Source of the DNA: Candidatus Zixiibacteriota bacterium
GTDB lineage: Bacteria; Zixibacteria; MSB-5A5; GN15; JAAZOE01
Direction of reading: 5' to 3'
Assembly: GCA_028700875.1 (NCBI GenBank)
Contig: JAQVRW010000134.1
Coordinates: 1 to 7,977 of the forward strand
Length of the DNA stretch: 7,977 bases
Shown: positions 1 to 6,067 of the stretch, one piece after another
Position numbering within the stretch: the stretch's first letter is position 1
Layout: each line of letters starts with the position of its first letter
The notes under the pieces: generated by a model
Seen by the model: the letters and a program-made list of their open reading frames with translations, nothing else
What the model was told of the DNA's origin: nothing
The model's database searches: none
Translations under genes and position numbers: made by a program

Positions 1-292
1 CCGAGGCCTGGTCGATCGTTTTCAGCCGGGCGACATGGAGACCTTTGCGGGCCAAGTCGATGATATCGGCCGCGATTTCATCGGCCGCCGGCGCTGCTTC
101 TTCCTGCGTGGGACCGACATAACGCTTGTGCACGATTTCCGGCAAACCCAGGATGAATTCATGAGGGACCAGGTCGTCATAGACAACCGCATCGGCCGTC
201 AGCAATCGTTCCTCCCCCCGGAGGGTGATCAGATCCGGTTCGCCGGGGACGAAATCGATGAAGAACACTTTGCCTGTTTCGGTCTTGGTCAT
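1..292 (-). CDS. Tetrapyrrole (SUMT-like) methylase, N-terminal part, cut by window edge
   Basis: The visible 97 residues resemble the start of uroporphyrinogen-III C-methyltransferase (SUMT/CobA), which makes precorrin-2 for siroheme and cobalamin from SAM and uroporphyrinogen III. The diagnostic stretch is PGEPDLITLRG (residues 16-26) followed by LLTADAVVYDDLV (31-43), matching the family's GDPxLLTLrG...L..ADvVlYDxLV. Two SAM-site motifs are altered: the usual VGAGPGDP reads IDFVPGEP (12-19), and the RLKGGDPFVFGRG region reads RLKTIDQAS (89-97). It may therefore be a divergent or non-catalytic family member. The start is the ATG at 292, preceded by a weak AGGA. It lies 166 bp downstream of dsrC on the same strand. 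Siroheme is the cofactor of DsrAB sulfite reductase, so the pairing fits sulfur metabolism. Family assignment is fairly sure; activity is uncertain. Confidence 0.7.
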   Translation of the reverse strand, partial: MTKTETGKVFFIDFVPGEPDLITLRGEERLLTADAVVYDDLVPHEFILGLPEIVHKRYVGPTQEEAAPAADEIAADIIDLARKGLHVARLKTIDQAS

Positions 293-402
293 ATATCATC
301 CTATGTTTGATGTGGCCAGCACGAAATTACCGTTCTGCCCGGCAACACCGCCGCCGCCGGCGGTTTCCAAATCTGGCAGGACTAACGATTCACGGCGTTC
401 GG

Positions 403-435
403 AAAAGAGCGGGCCGGCCGTAACCGCCGGGCCGG
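403..435 (-). terminator. Possible rho-independent terminator after dsrC
   Basis: On the minus strand, CCGGCC (435-430) can pair with GGCCGG (419-414) across a 10-nt loop. This is followed a few bases later by four consecutive T (406-403). It begins 24 nt after the dsrC stop codon. The stem is short and the T-tract is offset by about seven bases, so this is a weak call. If it terminates, the downstream SUMT-like gene would need its own promoter, and I did not see a convincing one. Confidence 0.35.
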
Positions 436-458
436 GCACTCCGTATGGGTTGTGCTTT

Positions 459-776
459 TTACACGCACCCGGTCGGTCGGGCCAGTCCGGCTACCTTGCA
501 GGCGCCTTTGGCCGGGCCGGAGGGAAACAACTCGTAAATCCGCTGAAGCGACAGGCCGGTTTCCTTGCACAGCCGTCGAACCATCGGGGCGATCCCGTAC
601 TGCTCGTAGTACGTACGCAAATAGTTGATGACCTTCCAGTGTTCCTCGGTCAGATTCTCAAGTCCCTCGGTGCTGGCCAGCGCCAGCGCCGTCCGTTCGT
701 TCCATTCCTTGGGCATCTCCATAAACCCGTCATCGTCGACCGTGACCATGATGTCCTGCCATTCGAGAATTGCCAT
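459..776 (-). CDS. dsrC: DsrC sulfur-carrier protein (dissimilatory sulfite reductase partner)
   Basis: This is a 105-residue cytoplasmic protein of the DsrC/TusE family, which carries sulfur on C-terminal cysteines. In dissimilatory sulfur metabolism DsrC is the substrate/partner of DsrAB and forms a trisulfide later reduced by DsrMKJOP. The C-terminus FPSGPAKGACKVAG (84-97) ending in PTGCV carries both key cysteines: Cys104, the penultimate residue, and Cys93, eleven residues earlier. TusE-type tRNA-thiolation proteins keep only the penultimate one, so this is DsrC proper. The linker before the C-terminal arm (KETGLSLQRIYELFP, 71-85) lacks the extra residues I recall in E. coli TusE, which I believe fits the reductive type. 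The ATG at 776 is chosen because AAGGAA precedes it and family N-termini begin about there; a longer reading to 848 would run through the 5' hairpin. It has its own promoter. A SUMT-like gene follows. Confidence 0.92.
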   Translation of the reverse strand: MAILEWQDIMVTVDDDGFMEMPKEWNERTALALASTEGLENLTEEHWKVINYLRTYYEQYGIAPMVRRLCKETGLSLQRIYELFPSGPAKGACKVAGLARPTGCV

Positions 777-817
777 ACCCGTTCCTTGAAAAGAAGAAGT
801 TGCTTCCCGTTGTCTAA

Positions 818-837
818 ACGGCGCCCCAAGGCGCCGT
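818..837 (-). other. Perfect 8-bp stem-loop at the 5' end of the dsrC transcript
   Basis: ACGGCGCC (818-825) and GGCGCCGT (830-837) are exact reverse complements separated by a 4-nt loop. The hairpin lies between the predicted dsrC promoter and its ribosome binding site, starting only about four nucleotides after the expected transcription start near 841. It could protect the mRNA 5' end, act as an operator dyad, or be a leftover terminator of the upstream methyltransferase gene. On the minus strand only three T follow it, so the terminator reading is the weaker one. Confidence 0.55.
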
Positions 838-847
838 CGAAACCCCA

Positions 848-875
848 ATTAAACGGTATTTCCCGACAAAGTCAA
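848..875 (-). promoter_or_regulatory. Sigma70-like promoter of dsrC
   Basis: On the minus strand TTGACT (875-870) is followed after 16 bases by TTTAAT (853-848). Each box matches the consensus at five of six positions. Initiation would fall near 841, giving a leader of about 65 nt that begins with the stem-loop at 837-818. The site lies between the methyltransferase stop at 922 and dsrC, so dsrC is probably transcribed as its own unit. Confidence 0.6.
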
Positions 876-921
876 GGGGCCGGTTCAAATGGTGTCGGTT
901 AAGTGACCGGGTTGTCCGGTT

Positions 922-1665
922 TCAAAGGCCGTCCTTTTCGATCACGGCGCAGTAGAAGGGGCCGTTACAGGGAAACAACCGGGCGATCTTCCAGCCGGTG
1001 CCATCGAGGATGGCGCGCATCTCGTCGACCGAGACCAGCAGGTAGTCGAACCAGGGGGAGATGTATGTCCGGAAACGAACGCGGATGCGCGACTGCCCGG
1101 CCATCCTCCTCCGGCGACGGTTGTATCGATGATATCGCAGATGTTCCTTGAGAACCGTATCGTAGGGATCGGTGCTTTCGACGATGATTCGTGCGTTCGG
1201 CGTCGTCATCCGGTGCATCGCGCGCAACAACCGCCGCGCCCGGTCGAATGATCCGAACAGACCGAAATTGTTGCCCATCATGATGACGGTGTCGAATATT
1301 CCCATGTCCGGGCCGATCTGGGTGATGGAACGAACGAAAACCTTGTCTATGCCGCGTTCCCGGCAGACTCTGGCGGCCAGCGGGGAATTGTCGAGCCCCG
1401 CCACGTCGAGACCCTTGCGTCGCAGGTACAACAGGCATCGCCCGGCCCCGCAGCCGATATCCAGCACGCGGCCGCGGGCGAAACGGATCGCCTGTTTCTG
1501 GTGTTTGGGCCAGTCGGCATAATCGATGAAATACGATCGGGGTCCGCTGCTGAAGGCCAGATACCCGTCATCCCGTTCGACGGCTTCGATTATGCGCGTT
1601 TCGCCGCGCCAGTAGGCGTATATCTCCTGCCCATAGGCGTCTTCCTTCGCTTTCAACCCGGCCAT
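922..1665 (-). CDS. Class I SAM-dependent methyltransferase
   Basis: This is a 247-residue soluble protein with a Rossmann-type methyltransferase core. Motif I is VLDIGCGAGR (67-76), which binds SAM. The acidic end of the next strand is VAGLDNSP (88-95), which contacts the ribose. A motif IV-like segment FDTVIMMGNNFGLFG (124-138) follows. The N-terminal part DAYGQEIYAYWRG (9-21), with VERDDGY (29-35), resembles a common group of bacterial methyltransferases of unknown substrate. A very basic patch, YNRRRRR (181-187), follows the core and could contact a nucleic acid or acidic substrate; this is inference. The ATG at 1665 is preferred to the in-frame ATG at 1764. It has AAAGGG six bases upstream and a promoter just before it, whereas the 1764 ATG lies inside the arm of a strong hairpin. 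Substrate unknown. Confidence 0.85.
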   Translation of the reverse strand: MAGLKAKEDAYGQEIYAYWRGETRIIEAVERDDGYLAFSSGPRSYFIDYADWPKHQKQAIRFARGRVLDIGCGAGRCLLYLRRKGLDVAGLDNSPLAARVCRERGIDKVFVRSITQIGPDMGIFDTVIMMGNNFGLFGSFDRARRLLRAMHRMTTPNARIIVESTDPYDTVLKEHLRYHRYNRRRRRMAGQSRIRVRFRTYISPWFDYLLVSVDEMRAILDGTGWKIARLFPCNGPFYCAVIEKDGL

Positions 1666-1701
1666 GGATAGCCCTTTCCCTTGGAAGAATTTCGTCGGGT
1701 C

Positions 1702-1730
1702 AATATACGCATACATGGCCGTTGAGGCAA
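1702..1730 (-). promoter_or_regulatory. Promoter-like site for the methyltransferase gene
   Basis: On the minus strand TTGCCT (1730-1725, four of six) is followed after 17 bases by TATATT (1707-1702, five of six). Transcription would start near 1695, about 30 nt before the ATG at 1665. This agrees with choosing that ATG over the one at 1764. Confidence 0.45.
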
Positions 1731-1762
1731 TCTTTAGGCCGTCGTAATGCACCGCCATATGC

Positions 1763-1792
1763 ATCAGGGGCCGGCGGCGGTCGGCCCCTGAT
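1763..1792 (-). terminator. GC-rich 11-bp perfect hairpin downstream of the dockerin gene
   Basis: ATCAGGGGCCG (1763-1773) is the exact reverse complement of CGGCCCCTGAT (1782-1792), with an 8-nt loop. It starts 39 nt after the stop codon of the dockerin-repeat gene and lies before the methyltransferase promoter, the position expected of a transcript end. No T-run follows on either strand, so it may stabilise the 3' end or work with another factor rather than as a classical intrinsic terminator. Confidence 0.5.
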
Positions 1793-1830
1793 AGAGGAGG
1801 AACAATCCATACTCAAACAAAAGGAGCGGT

Positions 1831-3168
1831 CTAGTGCATATAGCCGTCGCAGTTGCTAAACCATGTGAAGCAACCAACCGAGGCCGGGCCGAACCTGAAG
1901 ACATAGCTGATCAAATAGACCGCGTCGCCGACGTTGACGACGCAATCGCCGTTGGGATCGCCGCTGTACACCGCATAGGGCGTCGGCGCCGGGCCGCCTC
2001 GGAATATATAGCTAATGATATGGATGGCATCGGCGACATTGATCTTTTCGTCGCCATTGGCGTCGCCGTTCAATTCCCCGTCGCAGGGCTGCTCGACCAG
2101 CGGGAAAATGCAGGTGCAATTCGCCCGGCACGGGAATTCGGGGGGAGTATACTGCACCAGGCAGGTGTAGTCGTCAAAGTTGATAAGGCAGTCGCCGTTG
2201 ACGTCGGCATTGGCCAGAGGATTGGGCTTCGGGGCCCCATGGGAAAGGAAACTCACCAGACCGGCGACGTCACCGATGTTGACCAACCCGTCGCCATTCA
2301 GATCACCCGGAGTCTGATAGACGCAGTAGTTCACGAAACAGGCGCCCGTGGGTTGTTCGATGCAGGTGCAGGTCACGGGAGCCGGACCGCCATAAAGGAG
2401 GGCATCCATGAGATAGGTGATGTCGAGACTGTCGATGATGCAGTCGCCGTTGGGGTCACCGTTGGCGAGGGGATCGGGCGCAGGGCCTTCGTTACACAGG
2501 TAAGCGAACAGGTAGAGGACATCATCGCGATCGATGACGCCGCTGCTGTTGGCGTCGCCGGGATACTGAATACTACAGGTATCGCGACGGTCCGAAATCG
2601 GGTCATTGCAGGTGCAGGCGACCGGATGGCAATCGGGCGGCCAATTCCCCATTATGCAGTTTACGTCCGCGTAATCGATGGCACAATCACCGTTGACATC
2701 GCCATTGGCCGGTATTAGCGGTGGCGGGCCGTCGTGGTACAAATATGTCAGCAGGAATACGGCATCGCCGACGTTGATCATGCCGTCATTATTAGCATCA
2801 CCCGGATGCTGGAACCAGCAGGAATCGAAGCAGGCGCCGGTAGCAGGTTCGACACAGGTGCAGGTCACCGGAGTCAATTGGTCATATAGGTATTTGACGT
2901 CGAGAGTGTCGATGACGCAGTCGCCGTTGGGATCGCCGTTGGCCAAAGGATTGGGCGCCGGACCGCCCAGGCATAGATAATTAGCGATGAATTCACCATC
3001 ATATATGGTAATGACGCCGTCGCCGTCGGCATCGCCGGGAAGTTGGCCGCTGCATGTGTCGGTGGGTTGGTATAATGGTTGGGCGGGTGATACCGGGTCC
3101 GCCCAGACGCCGGCTCCGAACGCCAGCATCAGACAGACCATCGTCCAGAAAGTTGTCGACCGTGACAT
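1831..3168 (-). CDS. Secreted protein of ten dockerin-like calcium-binding repeats
   Basis: This 445-residue protein begins with a signal peptide (basic SR, hydrophobic 7-20, likely cleavage after VWA at 21-23). The rest is almost wholly five tandem modules of roughly 80 residues, each with two F-hand loops of dockerin type I style. Loops start at residues 45, 78, 123, 156, 204, 237, 288, 321, 368 and 403; the partners are 33-35 residues apart. The last pair reads INVADAIHIISYIFRGGPAP and VNVGDAVYLISYVFR. Loop 3 of the first-in-pair series, GDANSSG (204-210), is degenerate at a ligand position. Every second loop has Cys where Gly is usual (NGDC). Modules are joined by Cys-rich linkers such as TCTC, suggesting disulfides. 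No catalytic domain is visible. ATG 3168 has GGAGG eight bases upstream. It is probably an extracellular calcium-dependent structural or scaffold-binding protein; no cohesin is seen here. Confidence 0.88.
   Translation of the reverse strand: MSRSTTFWTMVCLMLAFGAGVWADPVSPAQPLYQPTDTCSGQLPGDADGDGVITIYDGEFIANYLCLGGPAPNPLANGDPNGDCVIDTLDVKYLYDQLTPVTCTCVEPATGACFDSCWFQHPGDANNDGMINVGDAVFLLTYLYHDGPPPLIPANGDVNGDCAIDYADVNCIMGNWPPDCHPVACTCNDPISDRRDTCSIQYPGDANSSGVIDRDDVLYLFAYLCNEGPAPDPLANGDPNGDCIIDSLDITYLMDALLYGGPAPVTCTCIEQPTGACFVNYCVYQTPGDLNGDGLVNIGDVAGLVSFLSHGAPKPNPLANADVNGDCLINFDDYTCLVQYTPPEFPCRANCTCIFPLVEQPCDGELNGDANGDEKINVADAIHIISYIFRGGPAPTPYAVYSGDPNGDCVVNVGDAVYLISYVFRFGPASVGCFTWFSNCDGYMH
1879..3036 (-). 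repeat. Five diverged tandem dockerin-pair modules
   Basis: The coding DNA for the five modules repeats with a period of about 234-252 bases. Short stretches are nearly identical at the DNA level, for example the segments encoding GDPNGDC followed by VID or IID near 2440 and 2910. First loops of successive modules start 78, 81, 84 and 80 residues apart. The copies are well diverged, which indicates old internal duplication under selection rather than recent slippage. Confidence 0.75.
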
Positions 3169-3292
3169 ACGATTCCCTCCTAGTTTTACAACGGACTTTG
3201 GACCATGCGGCGATGTGCAATGCGTGAGGTGGGATGCCTTATTCTCCGGTGATGCGGATTCCAGAAACGCGTTACCTGATTGACCCTGCTTA

Positions 3293-3320
3293 AATATAGG
3301 AATTTACAATTGGGATGCAA
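3293..3320 (-). promoter_or_regulatory. Promoter-like site of the dockerin-repeat gene
   Basis: On the minus strand TTGCAT (3320-3315, four of six) is followed after 16 bases by TATATT (3298-3293, five of six), within a locally AT-rich stretch of otherwise GC-rich DNA. It lies after the last pseudopilin gene and predicts a leader of about 118 nt before the ATG at 3168. If real, the dockerin gene can be expressed apart from the pilin cluster. Confidence 0.45.
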
Positions 3321-3367
3321 GCGGTTTTTGAAGGCATGCGATTGGGTTTAATCATGGCCGGTACGGC

Positions 3368-4102
3368 CTACCAGAGGTCGGCGGGGAAATTCACATCGAG
3401 CTTTGTCGTGGCGCCGGGCAGGACGCAGACGGGAATCGTTACCGTGTCGCTATCCGGTCTATAGATAATGCGCACCCGATGATTGCCGATCGGGACGCCG
3501 GAAAAAGCGAATCGTCCCCCGGCATCGGGCGCGGTCGTCGGCGAGGCCATCCCGCCGGTTCCATTGGGATAAGTTACGATAACGGCGACCGAATCGCGGT
3601 AAACCGTTCCTGGCGTTCGGTGGCTGGCGTCGCGGACGTAGCCGATGATGGAATTGGATAATAGTACAGTCCGGTCGGACGCGAATATCTTGTCGATATT
3701 GGCGCCGGAACCAGTGGAACGCAGCAGCGTGTCCTGATATGTATAGGCGACGTTCCAGCCGTCCTTCAGGAAATCTCCGGCGGCGAAGTCTCCCTTGATG
3801 TAGGGGCCGCGCCAGGTGGCAAAGCCCGGATTGGAGGCCAGGGCGTCGAGGGTGGGGGGCATGGCGCCGACATCGCCGACATATCCGAAATCGCTGCGGG
3901 CGCCGTCGGCGGTGAGAGTCGGGTCGCCGACGATGGCCGCGGCCAGGGCATCCAGTTCGACCTGAGTGGCTTCATGCCGCGCCGATTCCGTCGTCCGTGA
4001 CAACTGGACGGTCGCCACCCCCGCCAGTATCCCAACGATGACGATCACCATGACCAGTTCGATCAGCGTGAAACCGGATTTGTCGGACAGCGGCCGCATC
4101 AT
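3368..4102 (-). CDS. Modular GspG-like pseudopilin, fourth gene of the cluster
   Basis: This 244-residue type II secretion/type IV pilin-like protein has the leader MMRPLSDKSG and a processing site G10|F11, followed by FTLIELVMVIVIVGILAGVA with Glu15 at mature position 5. A GspG-like region follows: GDP (59-61), DFGYVGDVGAMPPTLDAL (71-88), WRGPY (97-101) and KDGWNVAYTY (113-122). From about residue 152 a beta-rich domain resembles carboxypeptidase-regulatory-like folds (IIGYVRD, PDAGGRFAFSGVPIGNHRV, LPG). It probably assembles by its N-terminal helix into a periplasmic pseudopilus or surface filament. The ATG at 4102 overlaps the preceding gene's stop as ATGA and has GGAGG seven bases upstream, so translation is probably coupled. 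A longer TTG start at 4108 would leave no room for the ribosome binding site. The short GGCCG-GTA-CGGCC dyad at its stop codon is too weak to call. Confidence 0.88.
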   Translation of the reverse strand: MMRPLSDKSGFTLIELVMVIVIVGILAGVATVQLSRTTESARHEATQVELDALAAAIVGDPTLTADGARSDFGYVGDVGAMPPTLDALASNPGFATWRGPYIKGDFAAGDFLKDGWNVAYTYQDTLLRSTGSGANIDKIFASDRTVLLSNSIIGYVRDASHRTPGTVYRDSVAVIVTYPNGTGGMASPTTAPDAGGRFAFSGVPIGNHRVRIIYRPDSDTVTIPVCVLPGATTKLDVNFPADLW

Positions 4103-5250
4103 GGGCAATCCTCCGTCGTGACGGTCATGGTCGATCCGTCCGAAAGCGTCACGGTGAAGATCAGGTTATCCATGTCGACATTGGGGCCGCCGGTCGGCTT
4201 GCTCTTGAAGAAATCGAATTCGACGCGGATCTTTTCACCATCGGCGATCGTTTGCGGCGCGGAAAACGTGACCAATTCGCCGGAGCCGGCTTTGGGATTG
4301 GAATTATTGAAAACCGTCACGCCGTTCCATATGAAGTAGCGGTAGTAGGCGGTCCGGCCCGACCAGGTCAGGGTTACGGTGCTGATCGTGACGGCCTCCC
4401 CGGTGTTGTTCTCGATCCAGAAATGGAAGCCGTTGCATCCGGAATTCAGGGAATCGGAATCGATGATCTTGGTGAGGTATTCCTCGGTACTGTCTACGGG
4501 AGCTTCCTGCCAGACATTCGCCGACAAAACATAGTCGCCGTGGATGGTGGAGCCGGGCAGGACCGACACGAACCTCTTGATGGTATCATTACCGGGAATA
4601 TACACGACCATCAGGTCGTGGTTGCCGATGGGGATGGAATCGAAGGCGAAATATCCGCCGGCATCGGGAGTCTTGCTCTTGACGGCCGTGCCGCCGAGGC
4701 CGTTGGGCACGGCCATCAAAATCCGTACCGAGTCCCGGCCGACCGTGCCCGGCGGGGTGCCGTCGAGATCATAAACGTTGCCGATAACCCGGTTGCGGAG
4801 AAGTTCATCGGTCGAATTGGCCAATTGGCGGACGATACCGCTTCCGGATCCGGTGGAGGTGATGGTGACGCCGCCGGAATAAAGATATGCGGCCTGCCAG
4901 GCATCCTTTTTATAATCGTCCGGTGTTTGCGCGAAGCGGTCGGAGGTGTATGGCCCTTTCCACGTCGCGTACCCTCCGGGATCGCTCATGAGCGCATCCA
5001 AATTGGCTGGCATCGCGCCGACATCGCCGACATACCCGAAACTCGTGCGGACGCCGTTGTTGTTCAACTCCGGATCGCCGACGATAGCATTCGCCAGCGC
5101 CCCCATTTCCTGTTTGGTCTCTTCGACCCTGGCTGTCTGCGATGACGGCCCCAGCTTCTGCATGGCCACTGCGGCCAATACACCGGCGATGACCAGCACC
5201 ATGATCAATTCGATCAAGGTTAAACCGCGGGCATCGGATTGGGCGCGCAT
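4099..5250 (-). CDS. Modular GspG-like pseudopilin with an extra C-terminal domain, third gene of the cluster
   Basis: This 383-residue protein is the longest of the four paralogues. The leader MRAQSDARG precedes G9|L10 and LTLIELIMVLVIAGVLAAVA. Leu at mature position 1 is less common than Phe. Glu14 is mature position 5. The GspG-like part has SFGYVGDVGAMPANLDAL (70-87), WKGPY (97-101) and KDAWQAAYLY (115-124). A regulatory-like beta domain spans about 155-245 (PDAGGYFAFDSIPIGNH, LPGSTIHGDY). Residues about 251-383 are absent from the paralogues: a beta-rich region with TVTLTWSG, AYYRYFIWNG, EKIRVEFDFF and FTVTLSDGS, and Cys272 and Cys382 near its ends that could form a disulfide. It may be a tip or adhesive subunit; that is inference. 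The ATG at 5250 is chosen because the leader length then matches the paralogues and GCGGAAG lies just upstream; an in-frame ATG at 5298 would give a 25-residue leader. About 59 nt separate it from the gene before. Confidence 0.87.
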   Translation of the reverse strand: MRAQSDARGLTLIELIMVLVIAGVLAAVAMQKLGPSSQTARVEETKQEMGALANAIVGDPELNNNGVRTSFGYVGDVGAMPANLDALMSDPGGYATWKGPYTSDRFAQTPDDYKKDAWQAAYLYSGGVTITSTGSGSGIVRQLANSTDELLRNRVIGNVYDLDGTPPGTVGRDSVRILMAVPNGLGGTAVKSKTPDAGGYFAFDSIPIGNHDLMVVYIPGNDTIKRFVSVLPGSTIHGDYVLSANVWQEAPVDSTEEYLTKIIDSDSLNSGCNGFHFWIENNTGEAVTISTVTLTWSGRTAYYRYFIWNGVTVFNNSNPKAGSGELVTFSAPQTIADGEKIRVEFDFFKSKPTGGPNVDMDNLIFTVTLSDGSTMTVTTEDCP

Positions 5251-5309
5251 CACTTCCGCCGCCTTTTCGTTTCTATATATTCGTAAGAGTCTTCTCATCG
5301 CCCTGCCGT

Positions 5310-6065
5310 TTACATGAAATGATGGGCCGCGAACTTGCACAGATACGGCCGACCCGTCTTGTTCCGGGGGAGGACGGTGATATATCGAACCAGGGTGTCC
5401 GCATCCGGAATGAAGATGACGCAAAGTTTGTGGATCCCCGCCGGCAGCGAATCGAGCGCGAAGGTGCCGGAAGCGTCCGGCTTGATGTTCTTGACCAGGG
5501 TCCCGCCGGAACCATCGGGAACGACGAGCCGGATATTAACCGAATCCCGATACTTGATACCCGGAAGGGAATCGGCCGCATCCTTGACGATACCGGCGAA
5601 ACGGTTGCGCAGGTAGTCATTGGCGGCATCGGCAATCAGTTTGGTCATTGTCGATCCGCCGCCGGTGGATGTAATCGTCAGGCCGCCGGAATACGCATAA
5701 GACGCGCCCCAGGCATCGAGTTTGAATCCGGTGCTGTCCTGGGTGAAGCTTGGGGGGAGGTACGGGCCGCGCCAGGTGGAGTATCCGCCGGGATTTTGAA
5801 CCAATGCCTGCAAGTTCGGCGGAAAGGCGCCGACATCGCCGACATAACCGAAATCGCAACGACGGCCGTTTTGGGCCAGGCCCGGATCGCCGACAATCGC
5901 CCTGGCCAGAATCTCCATCTCCCGCTCGGTTTCGTTATGCCGTTTGCTCTCGACCGAACCGGTCATCGATTTCGTCGCCACGGCCGCCATGATCCCCAGG
6001 ACCACGATGACGATCAACAGTTCGATGAGCGAAAAGCCGCGATTATGCGATTGTCCGTATCTCAT
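5310..6065 (-). CDS. Modular GspG-like pseudopilin, second gene of the cluster
   Basis: This is a 251-residue pilin-like protein. The leader MRYGQSHNRG is followed by G10|F11 and FSLIELLIVIVVLGIMAAVA, with Glu15 at mature position 5. The GspG-like region has GDP (59-61), DFGYVGDVGAFPPNLQAL (71-88), WRGPY (98-102) and LDAWGASYAYSGG (116-128). The last ~95 residues form the regulatory-like beta domain (FAGIVKDA, PDASGTFALDSLPAGIHKL, VLP). Its C-terminus is short and ends in AAHHFM rather than the aromatic tail DLW found in two paralogues. Cys70, in RRCDFGYVGD, is unique among the four. Two starts are possible: ATG 6065, two bases after the preceding stop (TAACCATG), or ATG 6074, overlapping it. 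Neither has a clear ribosome binding site, so translation is probably coupled to the upstream gene. I prefer 6065 because it gives the 10-residue leader seen in the paralogues. Confidence 0.86.
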   Translation of the reverse strand: MRYGQSHNRGFSLIELLIVIVVLGIMAAVATKSMTGSVESKRHNETEREMEILARAIVGDPGLAQNGRRCDFGYVGDVGAFPPNLQALVQNPGGYSTWRGPYLPPSFTQDSTGFKLDAWGASYAYSGGLTITSTGGGSTMTKLIADAANDYLRNRFAGIVKDAADSLPGIKYRDSVNIRLVVPDGSGGTLVKNIKPDASGTFALDSLPAGIHKLCVIFIPDADTLVRYITVLPRNKTGRPYLCKFAAHHFM

Positions 6066-6067
6066 GG

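Noticed and set aside
777..848. Longer DsrC start at 848
   Set aside because: The added residues are basic and unlike the family, and they would be encoded by the 5' hairpin and lie at the predicted transcription start. AAGGAA precedes the ATG at 776.
1666..1764. N-terminal extension of the methyltransferase to the ATG at 1764
   Set aside because: That ATG lies within a hairpin arm without a ribosome binding site, a promoter-like pair sits inside the extension, and the family N-terminus fits the start at 1665.
1834..2718. Long plus-strand open frame opposite the dockerin gene
   Set aside because: It is a shadow of the repeats. Its product mirrors the repeated coding DNA (many D, V, I, G) and it has no ribosome binding site, while the minus-strand reading gives a signal peptide and ten calcium loops.
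1879..3036. Periodic repeats resembling a CRISPR array
   Set aside because: The period is about 240 bases, copies are diverged and in one open frame. They are protein repeats.
4252..5145. Long plus-strand open frame opposite the third pseudopilin gene
   Set aside because: High GC keeps the antisense frame open. The opposite strand encodes a clear prepilin with family motifs.
5251..5424. Longer start of the third pseudopilin gene
   Set aside because: It would overlap the preceding gene and place about 66 residues before the processing site. Prepilin leaders here are 9-10 residues.
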